Below are positions 17,453 to 26,058 of a stretch of 64,000 nt of DNA, one piece after another. Below the pieces are notes generated by a model. It was not told the DNA's origin and did no database searches. It saw only the letters and a program-made list of their open reading frames with translations. The DNA is from Synechocystis sp. PCC 7338. Lineage in GTDB: Bacteria > Cyanobacteriota > Cyanobacteriia > Cyanobacteriales > Microcystaceae. Position numbers and translations under genes: made by a program. How positions within the stretch are numbered: position 1 is the first letter of the stretch; the number at the start of each line of letters is the position of its first letter. Location of the stretch: positions 3,457,488-3,521,487 of the forward strand of contig NZ_CP054306.1 in assembly GCF_018282115.1 (NCBI RefSeq). The letters are read 5' to 3'.

Positions 17453-18070
17453 ATGCCCAAACAGTATTTTTTCTCTGTCGGCCGAATTCCCCTCCTCCCA
17501 GTGGCATCGGCCATTGTTAGCGTTTTGGTCGATCCTCTGGCCATGTCTTCCCCGGCGATCGCCTTAGATTGCTCCAAAATGGGAGAACTAGCCCAGTACG
17601 ATTCCCGCTGTTGGGAAAGTTTGCCCCCCACCATGGCCCCCAAAGCAGGTAACAGCAGTAGCCCCAGTGGAAGACCTAACTCAGCTTTGGGCAATGGATT
17701 GCAGGCTTTTCAAGGCACCTGGAAATTCGATTACGAAAAAACCATGGAGGGCTACCGAAAAAGCCCCGAATACAAACCAGAGGAAGACATCGAAGCACTG
17801 TCTGGACTGCTCAACTTTATGTTTGGCATGGTTTCCCTGAAAATTGTCGGAAACCAGTTACAGATGAGCGTTGCCGGTACCGGGGAAGTTACCACCATCG
17901 ATTGCCAGGAGAACTCTAGCACCGCCACTGTGGTCATGGCCCAGTGCACCAAAGAAGGTGACACTAAAACAATTAAATTTGAAAATGTCTTACCGGGACA
18001 ATATATGAGATTTAGTGCCGTGGGGGAAGACGATTGTCCCTACTGCGTTTGGCGTCGGGTGGGGCCATAG
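17453..18070 (+). CDS. Exported protein of unknown function
   Basis: From ATG 17453 (MPKQYFFSVGRIP) the protein has 205 aa and a hydrophobic signal segment ending near AIALDC. A Ser/Pro linker follows, then a domain of about 110 residues beginning FQGTWKFDYEKTMEGYRKSPEY. The C-terminal part reads as a lipocalin-like beta barrel (NQLQMSVAGTGEVTTIDCQE; CTKEGDTKTIKFENV) and ends DDCPYCVWRR. Several cysteines suggest an oxidising, extracytoplasmic location. The frame also opens earlier at 17357. I do not recognise a named family. A long antisense frame over its 5' half is a shadow. Confidence 0.65.
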   Translation: MPKQYFFSVGRIPLLPVASAIVSVLVDPLAMSSPAIALDCSKMGELAQYDSRCWESLPPTMAPKAGNSSSPSGRPNSALGNGLQAFQGTWKFDYEKTMEGYRKSPEYKPEEDIEALSGLLNFMFGMVSLKIVGNQLQMSVAGTGEVTTIDCQENSSTATVVMAQCTKEGDTKTIKFENVLPGQYMRFSAVGEDDCPYCVWRRVGP

Positions 18071-18211
18071 TTGAACCCTTGCCGCTACTATTCCCGTCAC
18101 TTGAGTCGGAAGCCTTGCTAACAACCTTGCCCGGATTGGGGCCAATTGACCCCAAGCCATTGGATGAAACAGAATCCAGCCCAAACCATCTCCAAAAATC
18201 CATCAGCTATT

Positions 18212-18850
18212 ATGACCCTTAATCTCTATTTTCTCCGCCACGGCGAAACCACCTCTAGCCAAACGGGAACTTTTTGTGGCCGTCTGGATATTGACCTCAC
18301 TAGCCACGGCTATCAGATGGCCCACCAATTTGCTGAGGCTTACAAGGATGTGACTTGGACGGCTATTTTTGCCAGCCCCCTGCACCGCACCATGGCCACC
18401 GCCACCCCCCTGAGTGAGCTGATCAATGTACCCATCCAAAAACGGGACGGTCTCAAGGAAATTGCCTACGGGGAATGGGAGGGGAAAACCCCAGCGGAAG
18501 TGAATCAACAATTCCACGATGATTATGTGCGCTGGTTAGCTGATCCGGGTTGGAATGCTCCTTCTGGGGGAGAAAAGGGCATTGATATCGCCCGTCGTAG
18601 CTCTGAGGTGCTGGAGGAAATTGAACAAACTTTCAGCAACGGTAATGTGTTGGTGGTATCCCATAAGTCCACTATCCGCATTATGCTCTGTAGTCTGTTG
18701 GGCATTGACATTGGTCGTTTTCGAGACCGCATTGGTATGCCGGTGGCGGCGGTGAGTATTATCACCATGTCTGAACATGGCCCCCTGATCGAAGTGATGG
18801 GCGATCGTTCCCACCTCAACCAAGACCTGCGCGATCGTTACGGCACTTAA
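18212..18850 (+). CDS. Histidine phosphatase family protein (phosphoglycerate-mutase-like)
   Basis: A 212-aa protein with the catalytic signature LYFLRHGETT (phospho-histidine acceptor) at the N-terminus and the second catalytic histidine in VVSHKSTIRIMLCSLLG. The LKEIAYGEWEGKTPAEV element is typical of cofactor-independent acid phosphatases of the CobC/PhoE/GpmB group, not of glycolytic mutase. The substrate is unknown. The start is ATG 18212 (MTLNLYFLRHG), the usual distance from the RHG motif. Upstream codons in the same frame to 18146 are not conserved in character. The response-regulator gene starts 199 bp downstream. Confidence 0.87.
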   Translation: MTLNLYFLRHGETTSSQTGTFCGRLDIDLTSHGYQMAHQFAEAYKDVTWTAIFASPLHRTMATATPLSELINVPIQKRDGLKEIAYGEWEGKTPAEVNQQFHDDYVRWLADPGWNAPSGGEKGIDIARRSSEVLEEIEQTFSNGNVLVVSHKSTIRIMLCSLLGIDIGRFRDRIGMPVAAVSIITMSEHGPLIEVMGDRSHLNQDLRDRYGT

Positions 18851-19049
18851 AAAATATCAAACAGACGATTAAATTTCTTTAAATTCATTGCCCACTGCCA
18901 TGGTTTCGTTTCTCAACACAGAGTTTTTCTGTGCCATATTTTTGATTGGTTTGAGCTTGTTTAGCCCTTTCCCCTGGCCCAACCTAGGTTAAAATCCGCA
19001 GCGGGGGCAGTACGATGAACATATTTGCTATGCGATCGCCTAGTTTGCC

Positions 19050-19724
19050 ATGAGTCACCGTGTTCTAGTTGTGGAAGAGGAAGAAAAGTTAGCCCGATTT
19101 ATGGAGTTGGAGCTCAAATATGAAGGCTACGATGTCAGTGTAGCTAGGGATGGCCTAAAGGGCTTTAACCAGGCCCAGGAATTTCCCCCCGATTTAATCA
19201 TTGTGGACGCAGCCCTGGCGGGTATGTCCGGTTTAGAGCTATGCCGACGGCTAAGGCAGATGGGCAGTCGCATTCCCGTTATCCTGATTACCGCCAAGGA
19301 TGACGTAGAAGAAAGGGTGATGGGGCTTGATGCTGGTGCCGATGACTACATCGTCAAACCCTTTAACTCCGATGAATTTTTTGCCCGCATCCGGGTGCAA
19401 TTGCGTCGCACCCACACCACCAGCGATGAAGTGTTGCAATTCGCCGATCTACGCTTTAACCGTAGCACCAGGGAAATTCAACGGGGCGATCGCCTGATTG
19501 ATCTCACCGCCAAGGAGTTTGAACTTTTGGACTATCTCCTCTCCCATGCCCGCCAGGTGTTGACCAGGGAACAAATTTTGGAACGGGTCTGGGGCTACGA
19601 TTTTATGGGAGATTCCAACATCATTGAAGTCTATATTCGTTACCTACGGTTGAAGTTGGAAGCGGCGGGGGAGCCCCGTTTGATCCAGACAGTGCGGGGG
19701 GTGGGCTATGTGCTGAGGGATTAG
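19050..19724 (+). CDS. OmpR/PhoB-family response regulator
   Basis: A 224-aa two-domain regulator. The receiver domain (1-118) has phospho-acceptor Asp53, switch Thr81 and Lys103. The winged-helix DNA-binding domain (about 128-222) ends VRGVGYVLRD. The acidic pocket reads VVEEEE at 7-12, where most relatives have Asp at the second acidic position, so Mg2+ binding may be altered. No histidine-kinase gene is adjacent; the nearest in the window is at 38969-40294 and pairing is not implied. It resembles the cyanobacterial regulator at PCC 6803 sll0396. A DUF1361 membrane-protein gene follows after 4 bp and is likely cotranscribed. Confidence 0.9.
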   Translation: MSHRVLVVEEEEKLARFMELELKYEGYDVSVARDGLKGFNQAQEFPPDLIIVDAALAGMSGLELCRRLRQMGSRIPVILITAKDDVEERVMGLDAGADDYIVKPFNSDEFFARIRVQLRRTHTTSDEVLQFADLRFNRSTREIQRGDRLIDLTAKEFELLDYLLSHARQVLTREQILERVWGYDFMGDSNIIEVYIRYLRLKLEAAGEPRLIQTVRGVGYVLRD

Positions 19725-19728
19725 GAGT

Positions 19729-20382
19729 ATGGAACTAATCATTTCCTGGCTACGGGTGTCTTGGCAGGTGTTGGCCATCAATGGCGATCGCATTGCCTGG
19801 AACACTTTTTTGGCTGTTATTCCCCTGATGCTCAGTGTTTGGTTATTCCGTTGCCCCGATCCCCAGTGCCAACGATGGCCCCGATCGCCGCTATGGTGGG
19901 TGATTTTTGCGGTATTTATCGCCTTTTTGCCCAATGCTCCCTACATTCTGACAGACATTATCCATTACTTCAGATTAGTACGACAGGGCATACCGACTAG
20001 CATCATGATTTTTACCGCTACGCCCCAATTTCTTCTCTTTTTAAATGTGGGTTGGCAATGCTACGTCATGTCCCTGCTCAATGCCGGTTATTACCTCCAG
20101 CAACGGCAATGGTCAGCCTGGATTTTACCCATGGAGTTAACGGCCCATCTGTTATCGGCGATCGGTATTTATCTAGGGCGATTTTTACGCTTAAACAGTT
20201 GGCATGTGGTCACCGATCCCAAGGATGTGGGTCATAATTTAGCCCAAAGCCTTTCCCATCAACGTCCCCTATTGGCCATTAGCGTCACCGTGGTGATTTT
20301 GACTGTTTTTTATTGGTTGACTAAACAGGTTAACCTCGGGTTAGTACTGCGATGGCAACAGGTTCGTCGTGGTGCCCCATAG
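19729..20382 (+). CDS. DUF1361 family integral membrane protein
   Basis: A 217-aa protein with about six hydrophobic segments and the DUF1361 hallmarks AFLPNAPYILTDIIHYF and GIYLGRFLRLNSW. The family function is unknown. It starts 4 bp after the response-regulator stop and is followed 21 bp later by the dNTPase gene, so the three could share a transcript. No signal peptide is expected beyond the first membrane helix. Confidence 0.85.
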   Translation: MELIISWLRVSWQVLAINGDRIAWNTFLAVIPLMLSVWLFRCPDPQCQRWPRSPLWWVIFAVFIAFLPNAPYILTDIIHYFRLVRQGIPTSIMIFTATPQFLLFLNVGWQCYVMSLLNAGYYLQQRQWSAWILPMELTAHLLSAIGIYLGRFLRLNSWHVVTDPKDVGHNLAQSLSHQRPLLAISVTVVILTVFYWLTKQVNLGLVLRWQQVRRGAP

Positions 20383-20403
20383 GCCAACAAAGGTATTAAT
20401 CCA

Positions 20404-21726
20404 ATGGAATGGCAACAATTACTCTCCCGCAAGCGCCTCGGTAAACAACAGCTAGAGGAGCATCAGTTTGAGCGCACTTCTTTCCTGAAAGATTATGACC
20501 GCATTGTCTATTCCACCGCCTTCCGTCGCCTCAAAGATAAGACCCAGGTTTTTCCCCTGTCTAAAAACGCCGATGTCCGCACCCGCCTAATCCACAGTTT
20601 AGAAGTGTCCTGCGTGGGCCGTTCCCTGGGGCGCATGGTGGGGGATCAGATTATTAAGCGCCATCAACTCCAGGGGATCGAAGCGGCGGACTTTGGTGAT
20701 ATCCTTTCGGCGGCCTGTCTGGCCCACGACATTGGCAATCCTCCCTTTGGCCATGCGGGGGAAGATGCCATTCAAACCGCTTTTCAAAAATGGTATGCCC
20801 GCAAAAATCGCTCCGGTGCCCTTATTAATCCTTTGCAAAAAGCTGATTTTGACCGCTTTGAAGGCAATGCCCAGGGCTTTCGGATTTTAACTAAGCTTGG
20901 TTTACCCCATCGACCAGGGGGACTGCAACTAACCTGTGCTACCCTGGCCACCTTTGCCAAATATCCCCGGGAATCTTTTATTCCCCAACGTACCCTGGCC
21001 CGTCATCCCGGCAAAAGTCTGCAAAAATACGGTTTTTTCCAAGCTGAAAAGGCTCTATTCACCGAAGTAGCGGCAACCGTGGGGCTCATCCGGCGATCGC
21101 CAAAGGTGGCTTGGTGGTGTCGCCATCCCCTAACCTTCTTAATGGAGGCGGCGGACGATCTGTGTTACTCCATTGTTGATTTGGAAGATGGTTTTCACAT
21201 GGGTTATCTTCCCTTTGAAGCGGTGCAAGATAAATTGCAAAGCATTGCTGACATTGAGCTAAACCAATACGAGGGCAGTCCAGCGGAAACCATCAAGCGA
21301 CTACGGGCTAAAGCCATCAATCGACTGGTGAAGGAAGTGGCCCAGATTTTCCTAGACCACGAACCGGGTATTTTAGCGGGAAAATTTGACCAATCCTTAG
21401 TGGGACTAAGTCGTTTTTCCCCCCAACTGCAGGAAATTGAAACCATGACCACCAATGCGGTTTTTCACCATCCCAATGTGGTCAGAATTAAAATTGCTGG
21501 TTTTGAAGTCTTGGGGGATCTATTAACCGATTTTCTGACCGCCGTCCTGGAAAAACAGCCCCGTCCGAAGGGAAAATTACTCAAATTCATGTTGCCTCCA
21601 GAGCACCAAGTCGCTCCCGATGACGATAACTACAGCAAAATTCTGAAAGTAACTGATTACATTGCCGGTATGACGGATTTACAAGCCACTCTGCTGTATC
21701 AACAACTACGAGGCATTGCCCTCTAA
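20404..21726 (+). CDS. dgt: dGTP/dNTP triphosphohydrolase (HD superfamily)
   Basis: A 440-aa HD-domain enzyme. The N-terminal signature RIVYSTAFRRLKDKTQVF and the metal-binding H...HD residues in RLIHSLEVSCVGR and CLAHDIGNPPFGHAGEDA are clear, and GRFEGNAQ-like FEGNAQGFRIL follows. The C-terminal helical region ends with YIAGMTDLQA, as in Dgt. It hydrolyses dGTP (and often other dNTPs) to the nucleoside plus triphosphate, limiting dNTP pools. The 3' end is convergent with the NYN gene, with a 9-bp gap. Confidence 0.92.
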   Translation: MEWQQLLSRKRLGKQQLEEHQFERTSFLKDYDRIVYSTAFRRLKDKTQVFPLSKNADVRTRLIHSLEVSCVGRSLGRMVGDQIIKRHQLQGIEAADFGDILSAACLAHDIGNPPFGHAGEDAIQTAFQKWYARKNRSGALINPLQKADFDRFEGNAQGFRILTKLGLPHRPGGLQLTCATLATFAKYPRESFIPQRTLARHPGKSLQKYGFFQAEKALFTEVAATVGLIRRSPKVAWWCRHPLTFLMEAADDLCYSIVDLEDGFHMGYLPFEAVQDKLQSIADIELNQYEGSPAETIKRLRAKAINRLVKEVAQIFLDHEPGILAGKFDQSLVGLSRFSPQLQEIETMTTNAVFHHPNVVRIKIAGFEVLGDLLTDFLTAVLEKQPRPKGKLLKFMLPPEHQVAPDDDNYSKILKVTDYIAGMTDLQATLLYQQLRGIAL

Positions 21727-21735
21727 CGCTCCTAT

Positions 21736-22341
21736 TTAGGTAGATTTTTCTTGGGAAAAAACGGGCATGGGGTTGACGTTGCGATAGCCACTGTTGGGGC
21801 GGGGTTGTTTTTGAATTTCCTCCTTAATGCTGTCCAGGTCTACATAACGGTCGGAAACATTGATTAAACTATCACTGGTCATGGAACGGAGGCTCACCAC
21901 CTCAATGCGCGCCCCCCGATAACTGACCGCATCGGCCGCATAGGCCAAATCTCCATCTCCACTAACCACTACAGCGGTGTCATAGGAACCCACCAAGGAC
22001 ATCAAATCCACGGCAATTTCCACGTCTAGGTTAGCCTTTTTAGAGCCGTCCGGCAATTGCACCAAGTCTTTGGCAATCACTCGGTAACCATTGCGGCGCA
22101 TCCAAAGTAAAAATCCCTGTTGTTTTTCGTTACTGCGGTCTACCCCGGTGTAGAAAAAAGCTCGCAACAGTCGGGAGCCGCCCGTTAAACAGTGCAGTAA
22201 TTTGGTGTAATCAATTTCAATGCCTAGTTGTAAGGCCGCGTAAAAAAGATTGGAACCATCGATGAAAATGGCCACCCTGCCCCGGTTTTCTAATAACTGA
22301 TCCGGTGTAAACAGTGCATCCTGTTCAAAATCCTCAAACAT
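21736..22341 (-). CDS. NYN domain protein (LabA/DUF88 family, PIN-like nuclease fold)
   Basis: The 201-aa protein begins its NYN domain at residue 25 with the acidic FIDGSNLFYAAL motif. It continues through LDVEIAVDLMSL and VVVSGDGDLAYAADAV, the conserved Asp set of PIN-like metal-dependent RNases. LabA relatives affect clock-controlled transcription in Synechococcus, but membership does not prove a clock role here. It lies downstream of metS on the same strand with a terminator-like hairpin in between, so it is probably expressed independently. Confidence 0.85.
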   Translation of the reverse strand: MFEDFEQDALFTPDQLLENRGRVAIFIDGSNLFYAALQLGIEIDYTKLLHCLTGGSRLLRAFFYTGVDRSNEKQQGFLLWMRRNGYRVIAKDLVQLPDGSKKANLDVEIAVDLMSLVGSYDTAVVVSGDGDLAYAADAVSYRGARIEVVSLRSMTSDSLINVSDRYVDLDSIKEEIQKQPRPNSGYRNVNPMPVFSQEKST

Positions 22342-22436
22342 GGTGTTCCTAAATGATTAAGTCGTAATTTAAAGGGGTTTTTAAAAAAATTTCAAAGGGA
22401 AAAAGCGGAAAAGTGATAAAAATGTTAATTTTTGTT

Positions 22437-22481
22437 AAAAAATCTTCAAAAGATTGGGGCTGACCTAGGGGGTCAGTTTTT
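22437..22481 (-). terminator. Tandem hairpins after metS
   Basis: On the minus strand, 6-11 bases past the metS stop, there is a CTGACC/GGTCAG hairpin (22460-22476). It is followed at once by AATCTT-TTG-AAGATT and a T-run (22437-22455), a standard intrinsic terminator. The first hairpin has T5 on the plus side and could also act in the opposite direction. Confidence 0.7.
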
Positions 22482-22486
22482 CGATT

Positions 22487-24085
22487 CTACTCCTCTGCCG
22501 ATAACTCCAGTTTGGTAAAAATAGGCTGGGCCGGGGGCAGATTTTGATTCGCACATAGTTGCCCCCAGGATTGGTGACGGTTGAATTCTTCCGCTTGCTC
22601 CAACGGCGATCGCCACTGGTCAAAATCCCAAGTGAAACCCAGTTGCTGATAAATTTTGGTACTCAGGCGGGGAACGATGGGGGAGAGGAGATAGGCCGAG
22701 AGCCGGATCGATTCCAATACGCTGTACAGCACATCTTCTACTTCCTTCTGACTGCCCTGTTTAAATAACTTCCAGGGAGCCATGTCATCGATGTATTTAT
22801 TCCCAGCTCTCACCAGGGTAAAAATTGCTTCACAGGCATCGGTGAAGGACAGTCTTTCATAGGCACTGCTCACCTGTTCCCCCAAATGACTGCCCAGGGC
22901 TTTGAGGGGATTATCGGGGGCTAAATCCGTGGCCATTACCTGGGGACCTTGCCCCTGACAGTATTTTTTCACCATGCCCAGGGTGCGATTGAGCAAATTT
23001 CCTAAGTCGTTGGCCAAATCGGCATTGAGCACATTGACAAACCGTTGTTCGTTGAAATCCCCATCTTTGCCAAACTCAATTTCCTTGAGGAAATAGTAAC
23101 GGAAAGCATCCTCCCCATAACGGTTAATTAAGTCCAGGGGATCAACGGTGTTGCCCAAACTCTTCCCCATCTTCTGCCCATCTTTGGTGAGAAAGCCATG
23201 GCCGAAAACCTGGGCAGGGATCGGTAATTCCGCCGACATCAACATGGCCGGCCAATAGACCGCATGGAACCGTAAAATATCTTTGCCAATCAAGTGTAAA
23301 TTGATGGGCCACCATTGGGCCAAAGCATTAGCTAAACTAGGTTCTTCCTCCTCCCCCAAGAGAGCGGTGACATAGCCCAGTAGGGCATCAAACCAAACGT
23401 AAATAGTATGGTTGGGATCATTGGGGAGGGGGAAACCCCAGTCCAAATTGACCCGGGAAATAGAAAAGTCTTGCAATCCCTGGGCGACAAAATTTAACAC
23501 TTCATTGCGACGACTACTGGGTTGGATAAATTCCGGTCGTTGGGCGTACAGTTCTTCCAATGGTTTCTGATAGCGGGAAAGGCGAAAAAAATAGTTTTCC
23601 TCATCCCGCCATTCTGCCTTGCGGTTAGGGTGTAGAGGACAATGGTTATCCTCCAATAAATCTCTTTTTTCTTTAAATTCTTCGCAGGCAACACAGTACC
23701 ATCCCTGTTGTTGGGCCAGGTAAATATCCCCTTTGTCCCAGACCCGTTGAAAAAAGTCTTTGACAATGGCTAAATGGTGGGGATCGGTAGTACGACTAAA
23801 ACGATCGTAACGGATATTGAGCGATCGCCATAGTTCCTTAAACTTGACCACAATATGGTCACAATGGGTTTGGGGATCAAGGCCTTGGGCTTCGGCGGTA
23901 CGTTGAATTTTTTGCCCGTGTTCGTCGGTGCCAGTGATCATCAACACCTCATAGCCCTGCAATCTTTTGAAGCGGGCCAGGGTATCCGCTACCACCGTAG
24001 TATAGGCACTGCCCAAATGGGGCACGTCGTTAACGTAGTACAGTGGAGTGGTGACGGAAAAAGTGGGTACGGAAGAATCAAGCAT
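22487..24085 (-). CDS. metG: Methionyl-tRNA synthetase
   Basis: A 532-aa class I synthetase that charges tRNA-Met. The HIGH-like motif is PHLGSAYT (residues 22-29), the KMSKS-like loop is QKMGKSLGNT. The zinc-knuckle region reads CVACEEFKEKR...CPLH, and the anticodon-binding helical domain follows. No C-terminal EMAP/tRNA-binding extension is present, as in other short cyanobacterial enzymes. It is called metS in PCC 6803 annotations. The 387-bp gap upstream to the divergent nitrilase gene should hold its promoter. Confidence 0.95.
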   Translation of the reverse strand: MLDSSVPTFSVTTPLYYVNDVPHLGSAYTTVVADTLARFKRLQGYEVLMITGTDEHGQKIQRTAEAQGLDPQTHCDHIVVKFKELWRSLNIRYDRFSRTTDPHHLAIVKDFFQRVWDKGDIYLAQQQGWYCVACEEFKEKRDLLEDNHCPLHPNRKAEWRDEENYFFRLSRYQKPLEELYAQRPEFIQPSSRRNEVLNFVAQGLQDFSISRVNLDWGFPLPNDPNHTIYVWFDALLGYVTALLGEEEEPSLANALAQWWPINLHLIGKDILRFHAVYWPAMLMSAELPIPAQVFGHGFLTKDGQKMGKSLGNTVDPLDLINRYGEDAFRYYFLKEIEFGKDGDFNEQRFVNVLNADLANDLGNLLNRTLGMVKKYCQGQGPQVMATDLAPDNPLKALGSHLGEQVSSAYERLSFTDACEAIFTLVRAGNKYIDDMAPWKLFKQGSQKEVEDVLYSVLESIRLSAYLLSPIVPRLSTKIYQQLGFTWDFDQWRSPLEQAEEFNRHQSWGQLCANQNLPPAQPIFTKLELSAEE

Positions 24086-24471
24086 TCGATCAAAAAAAGT
24101 TTGTAAAAGTGCCGTGGATAATATTTAGTTTGGTTAACCACCATGCCTAGAATAGTCAAGATTAATGGTTCCTTCCCCAAACTCCTGAGGATAGATTTTC
24201 AAGGGGGGCTGTTAAGTAAACCTTGTTATTACCCTTAGAAATTCTTATCAATGAGACTAAAAATAGATTCTTAAAAATAAATTGAAATTCACAATCTTAA
24301 AAAGCGGGGGACTTCGGTGTAGCAAAGGCCAAACTTTAAAGAAGTTTTTCTCCATAATATCTTAAGATGTGAAGCCCTCTTCCTCTTTTTGGGAGCAAGT
24401 TCCGTCTCTACACCCGATCAGGATAAAATGAACTGCTAGCCCCCACTGCTTCTTTCTGACAAGGAATTTTC
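24086..24471. other. Divergent promoter region of metS and the nitrilase gene
   Basis: This AT-rich 386-bp stretch lies between divergent genes. I saw no T-box-like or SAM-riboswitch structure and no RNA gene. A ribosome-binding AAGGA stands 6 bases before the nitrilase ATG. One near-consensus DnaA-box sequence (CGTGGATAA, one mismatch) occurs at about 24111. Confidence 0.4.
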
Positions 24472-25290
24472 ATGAAACCGTATTTAGCCGCTGCCCTGCA
24501 AATGACCAGCCGCCCCAACCTAGCCGAGAATTTACAAGAAGCAGAGGAGTTAATCGATTTGGCAGTGCGCCAGGGGGCAGAGTTGGTGGGTTTGCCGGAG
24601 AACTTTGCTTTTTTGGGTAATGAAACAGACAAACTGGAACAGGCTTCGGCGATCGCCACCGCGACGGAAAAATTTTTGCAGACCATGGCCCAACGGTTCC
24701 AGGTGACTATTCTGGCGGGGGGCTTTCCCTTTCCGGTGGCAGGGGAGGCAGGTAAAGCCTATAACACAGCCACTTTGATTGCTCCCAACGGGCAAGAATT
24801 GGCCCGCTACCATAAGGTGCATTTATTTGATGTTAATGTGCCCGACGGCAACACCTATTGGGAATCGGCCACGGTGATGGCCGGGCAAAAATATCCCCCG
24901 GTGTACCATTCCGATAGCTTTGGTAATTTGGGGCTCTCCATTTGCTACGACGTTCGTTTTCCAGAACTGTACCGTTACCTTTCCCGCCAAGGGGCAGATG
25001 TTCTCTTTGTGCCCGCCGCTTTCACTGCCTACACTGGCAAAGACCATTGGCAAGTGTTGCTCCAGGCCCGGGCCATTGAAAATACCTGCTACGTCATTGC
25101 CCCGGCCCAAACCGGTTGTCATTACGAAAGACGCCACACTCACGGCCACGCCATGATCATTGATCCCTGGGGAGTGATTCTGGCCGATGCGGGAGAAAAA
25201 CCCGGTCTGGCGATCGCCGAAATTAACCCCGACCGCCTCAAACAAGTACGCCAGCAAATGCCTTCGTTGCAACACCGGGTATTCGTTTGA
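24472..25290 (+). CDS. Carbon-nitrogen hydrolase (nitrilase superfamily, Nit1/deaminated-glutathione amidase-like)
   Basis: A 272-aa cytoplasmic amidase-fold protein with the Glu-Lys-Cys triad visible: Glu in VGLPENFAFLG, Lys in RYHKVHLFDVN and the nucleophilic Cys in LSICYDVRFPELYR. The FDVNVPDG segment and overall length match the Nit1 branch, whose members hydrolyse deaminated glutathione (metabolite repair). True nitrilase activity is unlikely, though the substrate is inferred. A good AAGGA site precedes the ATG. It stands alone. Confidence 0.88.
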   Translation: MKPYLAAALQMTSRPNLAENLQEAEELIDLAVRQGAELVGLPENFAFLGNETDKLEQASAIATATEKFLQTMAQRFQVTILAGGFPFPVAGEAGKAYNTATLIAPNGQELARYHKVHLFDVNVPDGNTYWESATVMAGQKYPPVYHSDSFGNLGLSICYDVRFPELYRYLSRQGADVLFVPAAFTAYTGKDHWQVLLQARAIENTCYVIAPAQTGCHYERRHTHGHAMIIDPWGVILADAGEKPGLAIAEINPDRLKQVRQQMPSLQHRVFV

Positions 25291-25795
25291 TGACCAGATG
25301 CCAGGGCGTTCCTAGGTAGTCCATGGCACTGGCCCTAGGTATGGAGGCCAAAACTGGCTTTTCCGCCATTCTTAGCGGTTTATCCTGGGACAAAAACGAG
25401 AAAAAACCATGGGGATCAAGGATTTGCTCCATATTAACCACCCTATGGCGATTGTCTAGCAAAGCTTAATTAATAGTTAAGAAAACCTGAACAGTCCGGA
25501 GGGAATGTTAGTTTTTGGATCTTAGCCAGGTCACTGCAGCCCAATAAAGTTCACCAGCGGCGTTGTTTTTTCTGGCTAATCATCCAGGCCTCTGAACGGC
25601 GTAAATGGACTTGACCGCCATGGGGATCAGCACTAACTGCCATTGCAAGTAGTTTTCGCCTTCCCTTAACTGCGACTTTATAACTGTGCTTTATTTTGCA
25701 AATCTTACAGGAATTTTATCGTTTTTTAGCGCCGTAATTTGACCTGTTTGGCTTAATTTTTAACAAACCTTCTTTAAGTATCCGAAGAAATCACC
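25291..25795. other. Gene-poor stretch with one possible 30-aa minus-strand ORF
   Basis: The 505 bp between the nitrilase gene and the zinc-ribbon gene hold no long frame with coding character. A 30-codon minus-strand frame at 25551-25643 reads MAVSADPHGGQVH and ends KKQRRW. It continues upstream without an earlier start codon through a Cys/Lys-rich segment, so it could be a gene remnant. No RNA gene or repeat was recognised. Confidence 0.4.
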
Positions 25796-25801
25796 ATGAC
25801 C

Positions 25802-26014
25802 ATGTACCACCGAGCGATCCAAGCTCCCCAAATCCTTACCAAGCAGACCATCCACTGCCCCAACTGCGGAAACCATGCCGTCCGTCAGCAATCCCTGATT
25901 GAAAAGGAAATTGTCACTGAAACCGCTTGTCCTGTGTGTGACTACCTCTTGGTCAACTGTCACCGTACTGGCAGAGTGGTGGACTCTTACCTTTGTTTAA
26001 GTGCGAGGCGTTGA
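25802..26014 (+). CDS. Small zinc-ribbon protein
   Basis: A 70-aa protein from ATG 25802 (an ATG two codons upstream at 25796 is equally possible). Two CxxC knuckles (CPNCG and CPVCD) spaced by about 24 residues form a zinc ribbon, followed by the conserved-looking end NCHRTGRVVDSYLC. Similar small cyanobacterial proteins are sometimes annotated as PriA-related, a weak label. A nucleic-acid or protein-binding role is an inference from the fold. An 18-bp tandem duplication follows the stop. Confidence 0.75.
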   Translation: MYHRAIQAPQILTKQTIHCPNCGNHAVRQQSLIEKEIVTETACPVCDYLLVNCHRTGRVVDSYLCLSARR

Positions 26015-26019
26015 GGCGT

Positions 26020-26055
26020 TAGCCGGCAATAGTTATTTAGCCGGCAATAGTTATT
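26020..26055. repeat. Exact 18-bp tandem duplication
   Basis: The unit TAGCCGGCAATAGTTATT occurs twice head to tail (26020-26037 and 26038-26055) between the zinc-ribbon gene and the convergent carboxypeptidase gene. It is too short for a mobile element and looks like a replication-slippage duplication. Confidence 0.9.
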
Positions 26056-26058
26056 GGG

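Noticed and set aside
17287..17694. 135-codon minus-strand frame over the 5' half of the exported protein gene
   Set aside because: Low-complexity, Gly/Met-rich product typical of a shadow, and it overlaps the antiporter start region.
25238..25462. 74-codon minus-strand frame overlapping the end of the nitrilase gene
   Set aside because: It begins beyond the gene in a region without ribosome site and runs antisense into a conserved gene.
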